Assembly: GCF_041435095.1 (NCBI RefSeq)
Contig: NZ_CP108025.1
Span: forward strand, 7,812,001-7,876,000
Reading direction: 5' to 3'
DNA: 64,000 nucleotides
Source: Kitasatospora sp. NBC_00315
GTDB taxonomy: Bacteria > Actinomycetota > Actinomycetes > Streptomycetales > Streptomycetaceae
Position 1 is the stretch's first letter; the number at the start of each line of letters is the position of its first letter. The notes below the pieces were generated by a model. That model ran no database searches. It was given only the letters and a program-made list of their open reading frames with translations, and was not told where the DNA came from. The translations under genes were made by a program, and so were the position numbers. Shown piece after piece: positions 52,537-60,560 of this stretch.

Positions 52537-53310
52537 ATGACAGAGAACTCCTACCTCCAGAAGCTGTTCGCCGAACTGCTCGGCACGGCAACCCTGGTGT
52601 TCATCGGGGTGGGATCCGTCCCTGCCACGCTGATCGTCGGTGGTGACGCACCGTTCACCATGGCCCAGTTGGGCATGATCTCGCTGGCCTTCGCGCTCGC
52701 CGTGGTCGCCCTCGTCTACTCGATAGGCCACATCTCGGGCTGCCAGATCAACCCGGCCGTCACTCTCGGGCTCGCCGCCACCGGCCGGATGCCCTGGCGA
52801 GACGTGCCCGGCTATCTGGCCGCGCAGGTGGCCGGCGCCGTCCTCGGCGCGTACGCGATCATCGCGGTGCTCGGGCACAAGGCGGTGGACGTCGGTCTCG
52901 GGGTCGCCGCCTTCGGTGCGCACGTCGGCTCCGGCCAGGGCTTCGCGGCCGAGGCGATCGGGACCTTCCTGCTGGTGTTCGTGGTCTTCGGCGCGATCGA
53001 CGCGCGCGCACCGGGCGGCTTCGCCGGGATCGCCATCGGGTTCGCGGTGTTCGCCGTGATCATCCCGGTCGCCCCGGCCACCGGCGCGTCCATCAACCCG
53101 GCCCGCACCATCGGCCCGATGCTCGTCGCCGAACTGAGCGGCGGCACGGTGCACTGGGGACAGCTCCCGGTGTACCTGATCGCGGAGGTGGCCGGCGGAG
53201 TCCTGGCGGGCCTCGCCTACACCGTCCTCAACCGCCGACCGGCGAAGGCGTCCTCGCAGAACCCCGCCGCGACCGCGGCCGCCGCCGACCTCGAAGGAGC
53301 GCTGTCGTGA
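52537..53310 (+). CDS. MIP-family channel (glycerol facilitator / aquaporin)
   Basis: 257 residues, six membrane helices and both NPA half-helices (GCQINPAVTLGLAA and GASINPARTIGPML). FAELLGTATLVFIGVGSV is the first helix. It likely lets glycerol or dihydroxyacetone into the cell. ATG 52537; ribosome site weak. Its TGA overlaps the dhaK GTG (GTGA), so translation is coupled. Confidence 0.9.
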   Translation: MTENSYLQKLFAELLGTATLVFIGVGSVPATLIVGGDAPFTMAQLGMISLAFALAVVALVYSIGHISGCQINPAVTLGLAATGRMPWRDVPGYLAAQVAGAVLGAYAIIAVLGHKAVDVGLGVAAFGAHVGSGQGFAAEAIGTFLLVFVVFGAIDARAPGGFAGIAIGFAVFAVIIPVAPATGASINPARTIGPMLVAELSGGTVHWGQLPVYLIAEVAGGVLAGLAYTVLNRRPAKASSQNPAATAAAADLEGALS

Positions 53311-54305
53311 AGAAGTTCCTCAACACCCCGGAGTCCGTCCTCGCGGACGCCCTCGCCGGGATGGCGGCCGCGCACCCGCAGCTCGACGTGGACGTGTCCG
53401 CCAAGGTGATCCGCCGCGCCGCCGCGACCCGGGCCGGGAAGGTCGCGCTGCTGTCCGGCGGCGGCTCGGGCCACGAGCCCCTGCACGGGGGATTCGTCGG
53501 CACCGGGATGCTGGACGCCGCCTGTCCCGGCGAGATCTTCACCTCCCCGGTGCCGGACCAGATGGTCGCGGCCGCGGCAGCCGTCGACCAGGGTGCCGGC
53601 GTGGTGTTCGTGGTGAAGAACTACACCGGGGACGTGCTCAACTTCCGGATGGCCGCCGAACTGGCCGCCGACGAGGGCATCGAGGTGCGGACCGTCCTGG
53701 TCGACGACGACGTGGCCGTCCAGGACTCCACCTGGACGGCGGGCCGGCGCGGCACCGGGGCCACCGTGTTCGTCGAGAAGATCGCCGGCGCACTGGCCGA
53801 ACAGGGCGCCGATCTGGCCGAGGTCGCCGAGGTCGGGCGTCGCGTCAACGAGCTGTCCCGCTCCTTCGCGGTCGCCCTCACCGCCTGCACCACCCCGGCC
53901 AACGGCAAGCCCGGCTTCGACCTCCCCGAGGACGAGATCGAGGTCGGCGTCGGCATCCACGGCGAGCCGGGCCGACGCCGGGAGAAGCTCGGTACCGCCC
54001 GCGAGATCGTGGCCGGAGCGCTGGAGGCGATCCTCGCCGAACCGGTGCTCACCGACACCGACCAGGTCATCATCATGGTCAACGGCCTCGGCGGGACCCC
54101 GTTGATCGAGCTGTACGTCCTGTTCAACGAGGTGGTCGCGCAGCTGGCCGACCGCGGCATCGCGGTCGCCCGCAACCTGGTCGGGAACTACGTCACCAGC
54201 CTGGACATGGCGGGCGCGTCCATCACGGTCTGCCGCGCGGACGCCCGGCTGCTCTCCCTCTGGGACGCACCCGTCAACACCCCCGCCCTGCGCTGGGGCA
54301 TCTGA
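53307..54305 (+). CDS. dhaK: DhaK, dihydroxyacetone-binding kinase subunit
   Basis: 332 residues. The conserved residues fall at the same numbers as in E. coli DhaK: His218 in VGVGIHGEPG, which binds the substrate covalently, and His56 in LLSGGGSGHEPLHGGFVG. MVNGLGGTPLIELYVLFNEV is the family C-terminal block. DhaK hands dihydroxyacetone to the DhaL-ADP complex, which phosphorylates it to DHAP. GTG 53307 overlaps the glycerol-channel stop. Confidence 0.95.
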   Translation: MKKFLNTPESVLADALAGMAAAHPQLDVDVSAKVIRRAAATRAGKVALLSGGGSGHEPLHGGFVGTGMLDAACPGEIFTSPVPDQMVAAAAAVDQGAGVVFVVKNYTGDVLNFRMAAELAADEGIEVRTVLVDDDVAVQDSTWTAGRRGTGATVFVEKIAGALAEQGADLAEVAEVGRRVNELSRSFAVALTACTTPANGKPGFDLPEDEIEVGVGIHGEPGRRREKLGTAREIVAGALEAILAEPVLTDTDQVIIMVNGLGGTPLIELYVLFNEVVAQLADRGIAVARNLVGNYVTSLDMAGASITVCRADARLLSLWDAPVNTPALRWGI

Positions 54306-54374
54306 GACCGGGTGTGCCCGGCGGGCGCCCCACAGCCGGCCGGGCACATCCTTCCCGCCGAGTCCGCGCGTTCG

Positions 54375-54422
54375 CTCGACAGCTCGACAGCTCGACAGCT
54401 CGACAGCTCCACGGCTCCACGG
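54375..54422. repeat. 8-bp tandem repeat between dhaK and dhaL
   Basis: CTCGACAG four times, then CTCCACGG twice, in a 279-bp gap inside an otherwise tightly packed operon. The tract lies in non-coding sequence upstream of dhaL. Confidence 0.92.
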
Positions 54423-54584
54423 CTCGTCCGTTCCGTGTCCGCTGGCCACGGTGGCCGCCTTGGCACTGTGCCTGCGGAACAGGGCCCACAGCGGAGAGAC
54501 TTGCGGCGTCGGTGGCCCGCTCCACCGACGCCGGTGACGCCGATCCCCGCGTCGCCCCGCCGAACCACCATGAAGGAGAACCCG

Positions 54585-55211
54585 ATGGACATCGCCCTCG
54601 CGAAGGACTGGATACAGGCCATCGCCGCCGCGATGGACACCCACAAGGACCGGCTCACCCAGCTGGATTCGGCGATCGGCGACGCCGACCACGGCGCCAA
54701 CATGAACCGCGGCTTCTCGGCCGCACTCGCCGCGCAGGAGTCCTTCGAGGAGGACGAGGTCGGCCGGCTGCTGGTCAAGATCGGTACCACCCTGATCTCC
54801 AGCGTCGGCGGCGCCTCCGGCCCGCTGTACGGCACCGCGTTCCGCGCCGCCGGCCGGGCCCTGACCACCGCCGAGCCGGATCCCGCCGAGTTCCTCGCCG
54901 CGCTGCGCACCGGGCTCGACGCCGTCCAGTCCCTCGGCGCGGCCGCGCCCGGTGACAAGACCCTGGTGGACGCCTTCCTCCCCGCACTGGACGCCTTCGA
55001 GGACGCGCTGCGCACCGGTGGCGACCTCGCCGACGCCTGCGCCCGGGCCGCCCGCGCCGCCGAGGAGGGCGCGCGCGCGACCATCCCGCTGCAGGCCCGC
55101 AAGGGCCGCGCGTCCTACCTCGGCCCGCGCAGCATCGGCCACCAGGACCCGGGCGCCACCTCCACCGCGTTGATCTTCGGCGCCCTCGCCACGGCGGCGG
55201 CCGCCCGATGA
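54585..55211 (+). CDS. dhaL: DhaL, ADP-binding subunit of dihydroxyacetone kinase
   Basis: 208 residues. The helical barrel has the Mg-ADP-binding aspartates in LTQLDSAIGDADHGANMNRGF, GTTLISSVGGASGPLYGTAF with the phosphate loop, and RKGRASYLGPRSIGHQDPGATS. ATG 54585 was chosen over the in-frame ATG 54570 because AAGGAG lies seven bases upstream of it. The last four bases (ATGA) overlap the Enzyme I gene. Confidence 0.95.
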   Translation: MDIALAKDWIQAIAAAMDTHKDRLTQLDSAIGDADHGANMNRGFSAALAAQESFEEDEVGRLLVKIGTTLISSVGGASGPLYGTAFRAAGRALTTAEPDPAEFLAALRTGLDAVQSLGAAAPGDKTLVDAFLPALDAFEDALRTGGDLADACARAARAAEEGARATIPLQARKGRASYLGPRSIGHQDPGATSTALIFGALATAAAAR

Positions 55212-56899
55212 CACGTCAGTCCTTCACCGGCCGGGCCGCCGCCGCCGGGGTCGCGCTGGGCCTGCTGCACCGGCCGGATCGCCCGCCGACCGTCCCGCGG
55301 CCCCGCCGCCCCGGCACCGGACCGGCCGCCGAGGTGGAGGACGCCTTCGACGCGGTGGCCAAACACCTCGCGGTGCTCTCCGACTCGCTGCGCAGCGGCG
55401 GCAGGACCGAGCAGGCCGACATCATGGAGGTCAACAGCTACCTCGCCCAGGACCCGGACCTGCGTGCCTCGGCCGCCCGCCGGGTGGCCGAGGGCGCGGC
55501 GCCGGCCGTCGCCGTCCAGGACGCCGTCAGCCAGTACGCGGACCTGATCGGGGCGCTGGACGACCCGGCCCTCGCCGAGCGCGCCACCGACATCCGGCAG
55601 GTCGGCCGCCGGGCGCTCGCCTGGCTGCAAGGGGCCGATCTCGCGGCCCCCGCCGGGCCGCTCGTCCTGCTGGCCCACGAGATCGGCGCCGCCGACCTGC
55701 TCGAACCCGGCACCGAGGTGGTCGCCGCGGTCTCGGTCACCGGCGGCCCCAACTCGCACGCGGCCATCGTCGCCCGGTCGCTCGGCATCCCGCTGCTGCT
55801 CGGGCTCGACCCGGCCGTGCTGGAGCTGTCCGACGGCGCCGAGGCGGTGGTCGACGCGGCCGGCCCGCACATCACCGTCCACCCCGCCCCCGCCGAGCGG
55901 GCGCTCGCCCTCGCCGCGATGGACGCCGCCCGCAGCCGCCGGGTCGCCCTGGCGGCGGAGCGCCACCTGCCCTGCGAGACACTCGACCGGTACAGCGTGA
56001 TCCTGCGCGCCAACATCGCCACCGCCGAGGACGCGGCTTCGGCGGTGCGGGCGGGGGCCGACGGCGTCGGCCTGATGCGTACCGAACTCCCCTTCCTGGA
56101 AGCGCGGTCCTGGCCCACCGAGGCCGAGCACGCGGCCGCTCTCACGCCCGCGCTGCGCCTGCTCGCCGGTCGGCCGGTCACCGTACGGACCCTCGACTTC
56201 GCGGACGACAAACTGCCGCCGTTCCTCACCGCGCGCGCCGACGGATCGGGCGTGGGGCGGATCGGGCGGGGGTTGCCGCTGATGCTGGCCAGGCCGGACG
56301 CCTTCGCGGCCCAGTTCCGCGCCGTGCTGATCGCGGGCGCCGGCACCGATCTGCGGATCATGATCCCGATGGTGGCCACCGTGCGGGAGCTGCGGGCCTG
56401 CCGGGAGCTCCTGCACGCGGCGGCGGAGGATCTCGGCGTCCCCGCTCCGCCGATCGGTGCCATGATCGAACTCCCGGAGGCGGTGGCGATCGCCGACGAG
56501 CTGGCCCGGGAGGCGGCGTTCCTCTCCATCGGCAGCAACGACCTGACCGGGCAGATCCTGCGCCTGGACCGCCGCGATCCGGCTGCCACCCCGGCGCTCA
56601 CCGCGCACCCCGAGGTGCTGCGGGCCGTCGCGCAGGTCGTCGAGGCCGCGCACCGCCACCGCCGCCAGGTCTCGGTCTGCGGCGACGCCGCCGCGCACCC
56701 CCTGGTCATGCCGCTGCTGGTCGGTCTCGGCTGCGACATCCTCTCCGCCGCGCCGGCCGTCCTGGACGAGATCAGGGCACGGATCCGCCGCCTCGACTCC
56801 GAGACCTGCGCGATGGCGGCCCGTGAGGCCCTCGCCGCGGGGACGGTCGAGGAGGTCTGGCAGATCGTCGAGGAGCGCTGCTCCCCGTCACTGCCGTAG
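55208..56899 (+). CDS. PTS Enzyme I-type phosphoenolpyruvate:protein phosphotransferase
   Basis: 563 residues. HPr-binding helical domain (about 40-140), phosphohistidine His184 in GGPNSHAAIVARSLGIPLLLG, and the PEP-binding TIM barrel with VGLMRTELPFLEA, LRIMIPMVATVRELRACREL, and the catalytic Cys491 in SVCGDAAAHP. Slightly divergent from housekeeping PtsI. Its place in the dha operon, with HPr and DhaM encoded nearby, points to a dedicated phosphorelay for dihydroxyacetone: PEP to EI to HPr to DhaM to DhaL. Two large hairpins follow. Confidence 0.92.
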   Translation: MTRQSFTGRAAAAGVALGLLHRPDRPPTVPRPRRPGTGPAAEVEDAFDAVAKHLAVLSDSLRSGGRTEQADIMEVNSYLAQDPDLRASAARRVAEGAAPAVAVQDAVSQYADLIGALDDPALAERATDIRQVGRRALAWLQGADLAAPAGPLVLLAHEIGAADLLEPGTEVVAAVSVTGGPNSHAAIVARSLGIPLLLGLDPAVLELSDGAEAVVDAAGPHITVHPAPAERALALAAMDAARSRRVALAAERHLPCETLDRYSVILRANIATAEDAASAVRAGADGVGLMRTELPFLEARSWPTEAEHAAALTPALRLLAGRPVTVRTLDFADDKLPPFLTARADGSGVGRIGRGLPLMLARPDAFAAQFRAVLIAGAGTDLRIMIPMVATVRELRACRELLHAAAEDLGVPAPPIGAMIELPEAVAIADELAREAAFLSIGSNDLTGQILRLDRRDPAATPALTAHPEVLRAVAQVVEAAHRHRRQVSVCGDAAAHPLVMPLLVGLGCDILSAAPAVLDEIRARIRRLDSETCAMAAREALAAGTVEEVWQIVEERCSPSLP

Positions 56900-56903
56900 G
56901 CCC

Positions 56904-56958
56904 ACGACCGCGCCTGCCGCACCGACCGCGCCGGCGGCGGAGCCGCAGGCGCGGTCGT
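56904..56958 (+). terminator. Hairpin after the dha operon
   Basis: Perfect 14-bp arms ACGACCGCGCCTGC / GCAGGCGCGGTCGT around a 27-nt GC-rich loop, five bases after the Enzyme I stop. Confidence 0.8.
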
Positions 56959-56972
56959 ACGGGCGCGTTCAC

Positions 56973-57010
56973 GGTGGGGTGCCGGCCCACGCGCGGGCCG
57001 GCACCCCACC
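56973..57010. terminator. Second hairpin, shared by convergent genes
   Basis: Perfect 16-bp arms GGTGGGGTGCCGGCCC / GGGCCGGCACCCCACC with a 6-nt loop. It lies between the dha operon and the minus-strand GlsB-like gene and could end both. Confidence 0.85.
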
Positions 57011-57040
57011 CGGGGGACGTGCGCGCCCCCGGTGGGACGG

Positions 57041-57310
57041 TCAGCGGGTCGCCTTTCGGCGTCCCCAGGCCGGGGCCACCAGGGCGACCAGCAGGACGGC
57101 GAACCCGATCTGGAGGATGTGACGCGTCCAGTCGATGCCCGAGGTGTGGGCCACGCCCAGCCAGCCGGCGACGGCGTTGCCGAGCAGGGCGCCGGCTGCG
57201 CCGAGCAGCATCGTCAACCACCACGGGATGGACTGGGGGCCACGCAGGATCAGCTTGGCGATGAGGCCGAGGATGAATCCGATCAACAGAATCCAGAGCA
57301 GTTGGAACAC
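57041..57310 (-). CDS. GlsB/YeaQ/YmgE-family small membrane protein
   Basis: 89 residues with three membrane helices: LLWILLIGFILGLIAKLIL, WWLTMLLGAAGALLGNAVAGWLG and ILQIGFAVLLVALVAPAWG. IAKLIL.G and GA.GALLGN are the transglycosylase-associated family marks. GTG 57310 has GGAGG six bases upstream; a longer open frame has none. Family members are linked to envelope or acid stress, with no known enzyme activity. Confidence 0.85.
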   Translation of the reverse strand: MFQLLWILLIGFILGLIAKLILRGPQSIPWWLTMLLGAAGALLGNAVAGWLGVAHTSGIDWTRHILQIGFAVLLVALVAPAWGRRKATR

Positions 57311-57606
57311 GATTGCCCTCCGGTCCGTCCGCCGCACCGCCGTGGGGTCCGCCGACCGGCGGACGCCGGTGCGCTGGCTTCCGCGCACGGCCGGTCGGCA
57401 ACGACCGCGGCGGCACCGCCGGTCGGCGGCGTGATCACCAGCATCGCCCGTCCGGACGGATTCGGCACGTTCGCGCGGCGCCGCGCCCGGCAGGCCCCTC
57501 CTCGGTGCGGGCCCGCCGGGACCGTCCGTGCCAGGGCTCGCCCCGGCGGTTCACCTCCGACCACCCTGCTCGCTTCGTGGTGTGTCGGTGCCGGTGCCGG
57601 GTGGGT

Positions 57607-58773
57607 CTAGGGGAGGTTGCGGGCCATGACGATGCGCTGGATCTGGTTGGTGCCCTCGTAGATCTGGGTGATCTTGGCGTCGCGCATCATCCGCTCCAGG
57701 GGGTAGTCGCGGGTGTAGCCGTAGCCGCCGAGGAGCTGGACGGCGTCGGTGGCGATCTCCATCGCGGCGTCGGAGGCGAAGCACTTGGCGGCGGCGCCGA
57801 AGAAGGTGAGGGACTCCTCGCCGCCTCCGCCGGAGCTGCGCTGGGAGCGGGCGGCGGCGGCGTAGGTCAGCTGGCGTGCCGCCTCCAGCTTCATCGCCAT
57901 GTCGGCGAGCATGAACTGCACGCCCTGGAACTCGCCGATCGGCTTGCCGAACTGCTTGCGCTCCTTGACGTAGCCGGCGGCGTAGTCCAGCGCGCCCTGG
58001 GCGATGCCCAGGGCCTGCGCGGCGATGGTCACCCGGGTGTGGTCGAGGGTCTTCATCGCGGTGGCGAAGCCGGTGCCCTCCTCGCCGATCATCCGGTCGG
58101 CGGGAATGCGGACGTTGTCGAAGTAGACCTCCCGGGTCGGGGAGCCCTTGATGCCGAGCTTCTTCTCCGGCGCGCCGAAGGACACGCCCTCGTCGCCCTT
58201 CTCCACCACGAACGCCGAGATGCCGCGCGAGCGCTTCTCCGGATCGGTGACGGCCATCACCGTGTAGAACTCGGAGACGCCGGCGTTGGTGATCCACCGC
58301 TTGACGCCGTTGAGGACCCAGAAGTCACCGTCGCGCACCGCACGGGTCTTCATCCCGGCGGCGTCCGAACCCGCGTCCGGCTCGGACAGGCAGTAGGAGA
58401 ACATCCCCTCCCCACGGGCCAGCGCACCCAGGTACCTGCGCTTGAGCTCCTCCGAACCGGACAACTGCACCGGCAGCGAGCCGAGCTTGTTGACCGCCGG
58501 GATCAACGAGGACGACGCGCACACCCGCGCGACCTCCTCGATCACGATGACCGTCGCCAGCGCGTCCGCACCCGCACCGCCGTACTCCTCCGGCACGTGC
58601 ACCGCGTGCAGGTCACTCCCCCGCAACGCCTCCAACGCCTCGTCCGGGAACCGGCCCTGCTCGTCCACGTCCGCCGCGAACGGCGCGATCTTCGCCTCGG
58701 CCAGCGAGCGCACCGCCTCCCGGAGCATCTCGTGCTCCTCGGTGGTCCGGAAGAGGTCGAAGTCCTGGTTCAT
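57607..58773 (-). CDS. Acyl-CoA dehydrogenase
   Basis: 388 residues, the full fold. FAD/substrate blocks FSYCLSEPDAGSDAAGMKT and RWITNAGVSEFYTVMAV, and ITQIYEGTNQIQRIVMARNLP with the catalytic Glu at the C-terminus. It oxidises an acyl-CoA to the enoyl-CoA; chain length cannot be told. A Ser/Gly insertion (RSQRSSGGGGEES) near residue 320 is unusual. ATG 58773 has GAGGAG nine bases upstream. It is divergent from a TetR gene, with three copies of a GGCACT-AGTGCC-type site between or next to them, so TetR control is likely. Confidence 0.93.
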   Translation of the reverse strand: MNQDFDLFRTTEEHEMLREAVRSLAEAKIAPFAADVDEQGRFPDEALEALRGSDLHAVHVPEEYGGAGADALATVIVIEEVARVCASSSLIPAVNKLGSLPVQLSGSEELKRRYLGALARGEGMFSYCLSEPDAGSDAAGMKTRAVRDGDFWVLNGVKRWITNAGVSEFYTVMAVTDPEKRSRGISAFVVEKGDEGVSFGAPEKKLGIKGSPTREVYFDNVRIPADRMIGEEGTGFATAMKTLDHTRVTIAAQALGIAQGALDYAAGYVKERKQFGKPIGEFQGVQFMLADMAMKLEAARQLTYAAAARSQRSSGGGGEESLTFFGAAAKCFASDAAMEIATDAVQLLGGYGYTRDYPLERMMRDAKITQIYEGTNQIQRIVMARNLP

Positions 58774-58793
58774 CGCATGGCTCCTCAGAGAAT

Positions 58794-58806
58794 GGCACTC
58801 AGTACC
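58794..58806. promoter_or_regulatory. TetR operator candidate, site A
   Basis: GGCACTCAGTACC, a near-palindrome 20 bp before the acyl-CoA dehydrogenase start. With site B it also forms a 13-bp perfect inverted repeat (GCACTCAGTACCC / GGGTACTGAGTGC). Confidence 0.7.
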
Positions 58807-58848
58807 CTCGATTATGCACATTCAGTGCCGTTCGGCCCAGAAATCGCG

Positions 58849-58861
58849 GGTACTGAGTGCT
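58849..58861. promoter_or_regulatory. TetR operator candidate, site B
   Basis: GGTACTGAGTGCT, 11 bp before the TetR start. A half site TTCAGTGCC lies between A and B (58821-58829). Confidence 0.7.
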
Positions 58862-58872
58862 ACCGTCCCTGC

Positions 58873-59598
58873 ATGAGCGAGGCGCAGAAGCAGCAGCAGG
58901 CCCCGGCGGTCGCCACCGCCCGGCCGACGATGAGGGACGCGTTGGTCGAGGCGGCCTTCCGGCTCTTCATGGAGCGCGGGTTCGAGCAGACCACCGTCGA
59001 CGACATCGTCGCGCTGGCCGGGGTCGGGCGCCGCTCCTTCTTCCGGCACTTCCCCTCCAAGGAGGACGTGGTCTTCCCCGACCACGAGGGCAGCCTCGCG
59101 GCGATGACCGCGCAGCTGCGCGAGGCGGACGACGACGGAGACCCGGTGGAGCAGGCCTGCGCCGGCGCCCGGCTGGTGCTGCAGGCCTATGCCGCCAACC
59201 CCGCCTTCTCGGTGCAGCGCTACCTGCTCACCCGCAAGGTCCCGAACCTGCGCGCCTACGAGCTCTCGGTGGTCTGGCGCTACGAGCGGGCGATCGCGGA
59301 CCACCTGCGGGCCCGCTACGCGGCCCGGGGCGACGGCGCCCTGCGCGCCGACGTGATCGCCGCCGCGGTGGTGGCCGCGCACAACCACGCGCTGCGGGTC
59401 TGGCTCCGCTCCGGCGGCGAGGGCGACGTGGAGGAGTCGGTCGACCGGGCGCTCGACTTCGTGATCGACACCTACAGCGAGCAGCGCCGCCCGGGGCCCG
59501 CGGAGGCGGCCGACGAGGAGGTGGTCGTCGTGATCGCCAAGCGCGGCGCGCCGATGTGGCGGGTGGTGCAGGGGGTGGAGTCGGCGCTGGAGGGGTGA
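58873..59598 (+). CDS. TetR-family regulator next to acyl-CoA dehydrogenase
   Basis: 241 residues. HTH at about 20-70: TMRDALVEAAFRLFMERGFEQTT, then VDDIVALAGVGRRSFFRHF, then PSKEDVVFPDHE. The C-terminal ligand domain ends with a long polar tail. ATG 58873. Its divergent position and the repeated palindrome in the spacer suggest it represses itself and the dehydrogenase; the same motif at 59679 would add the Zn-ribbon/OB-fold gene to its regulon. An acyl-CoA or fatty acid is a likely ligand by analogy. Confidence 0.9.
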   Translation: MSEAQKQQQAPAVATARPTMRDALVEAAFRLFMERGFEQTTVDDIVALAGVGRRSFFRHFPSKEDVVFPDHEGSLAAMTAQLREADDDGDPVEQACAGARLVLQAYAANPAFSVQRYLLTRKVPNLRAYELSVVWRYERAIADHLRARYAARGDGALRADVIAAAVVAAHNHALRVWLRSGGEGDVEESVDRALDFVIDTYSEQRRPGPAEAADEEVVVVIAKRGAPMWRVVQGVESALEG

Positions 59599-59658
59599 CG
59601 GACGGCGGCGCCGGGCGGGTGGCGGCGGCGTGGGTCCGGGCCCCCGACAGAAGAGGGA

Positions 59659-59691
59659 ACTCAGTGCCTTTACGTATGGGCACTGAGTGCC
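59659..59691. promoter_or_regulatory. TetR operator candidates, sites C and D
   Basis: ACTCAGTGCC (59659-59668) and the perfect 13-bp palindrome GGCACTGAGTGCC (59679-59691), about 170-200 bp before the Zn-ribbon/OB-fold gene. Same word as the sites beside the dehydrogenase. Confidence 0.75.
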
Positions 59692-59863
59692 ATATGGTCG
59701 CCGGGAAGACGTCATGAGCGCGGGTCGGGCGGGCGGCTCCACCGAGGGCCGGCGGAGGCCGAGCGCGTCCGTGCAGGGAGCGAGGGCACGGACGGCGGGC
59801 CGGTGCAGGACCGGACCTCCCCGAGGCGCTCGATCCTGTTCTCCTCACCCCCAGGGAGCCACC

Positions 59864-60340
59864 ATGGAACTCGTCATCGCCGCCCCCGAGAGCTCGGCGC
59901 CGGTCGGCGGCCCGGTCCTCACCGAGCCGCAGCCGTCCGCCGGCGTCGTCGAACTGCGGTACCGGCTCTGCCGGTGGTGCCACGCGGCGACCGTGCCGAC
60001 CGGCCTGCTGTGCCGGGTCTGCGGCTCCGCCGACCTCGCCGAACAGCGCAGCAACGGCAACGGTAACGTGCAGCGACTTCTGCCGCCCGCCCAGCGCGGC
60101 CACCAGCGCCTGATGCCGTACGTCGTCACCCTCGACGAGGGTTTCGCCGTGCGGGCCGCGGTGGTGGGCGGACTGCCCGGAGCCGTCACGCCCGGCACCC
60201 GCGTCCAGCTGGCCACCGCGCCCGGCGCGGGCAGGATGCTCACCTTCAAGATCGCCACCGAGCAGGTCTACGTCCACCTCCGTACCCCCGACCCGGCGGC
60301 CGGGCGATTCGCGATGCGCTCGGACATGTGGGAGGTCTGA
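59864..60340 (+). CDS. Zn-ribbon / OB-fold (DUF35-type) protein
   Basis: 158 residues. Rubredoxin-like zinc ribbon with Cys pairs in LCRWCHAATVPTGLLCRVCGSADL (CxxC twice, about residues 35-55), then an OB-fold with GFAVRAAVVGGLPGAVTPGTRVQLAT. DUF35 proteins partner thiolases, acyl-CoA enzymes or aldolases and may bind acyl-CoA. ATG 59864 has AGGGAG four bases upstream; earlier in-frame ATGs at 59687 and 59714 are possible but less likely. The TetR-like site upstream links it to the acyl-CoA dehydrogenase. Confidence 0.75.
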   Translation: MELVIAAPESSAPVGGPVLTEPQPSAGVVELRYRLCRWCHAATVPTGLLCRVCGSADLAEQRSNGNGNVQRLLPPAQRGHQRLMPYVVTLDEGFAVRAAVVGGLPGAVTPGTRVQLATAPGAGRMLTFKIATEQVYVHLRTPDPAAGRFAMRSDMWEV

Positions 60341-60369
60341 GCCGGGGCCCCGGTGCCCGGCCGGCCCGC

Positions 60370-60389
60370 CGGTCCGGCGCGGCGGACCG
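60370..60389 (+). terminator. Hairpin after the OB-fold gene
   Basis: CGGTCCG-6 nt-CGGACCG, 30 bases after the stop. Confidence 0.5.
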
Positions 60390-60560
60390 CGCCCGGGGGT
60401 AGCCCTCGCGGGGGCGTGGAGCCGGGCCGCTCCGGCCTCCGCCCGCCCTGCCGTCCGCCGCCTCGTCCACCCCCCGACCTGTGCGCCGGCCGCCCTCCCC
60501 GCCGCTCCTGCCGGTCGCAGCCGCCCGTCGGCGGGTGGCTCCGGAGCCTTGACGCGATCA

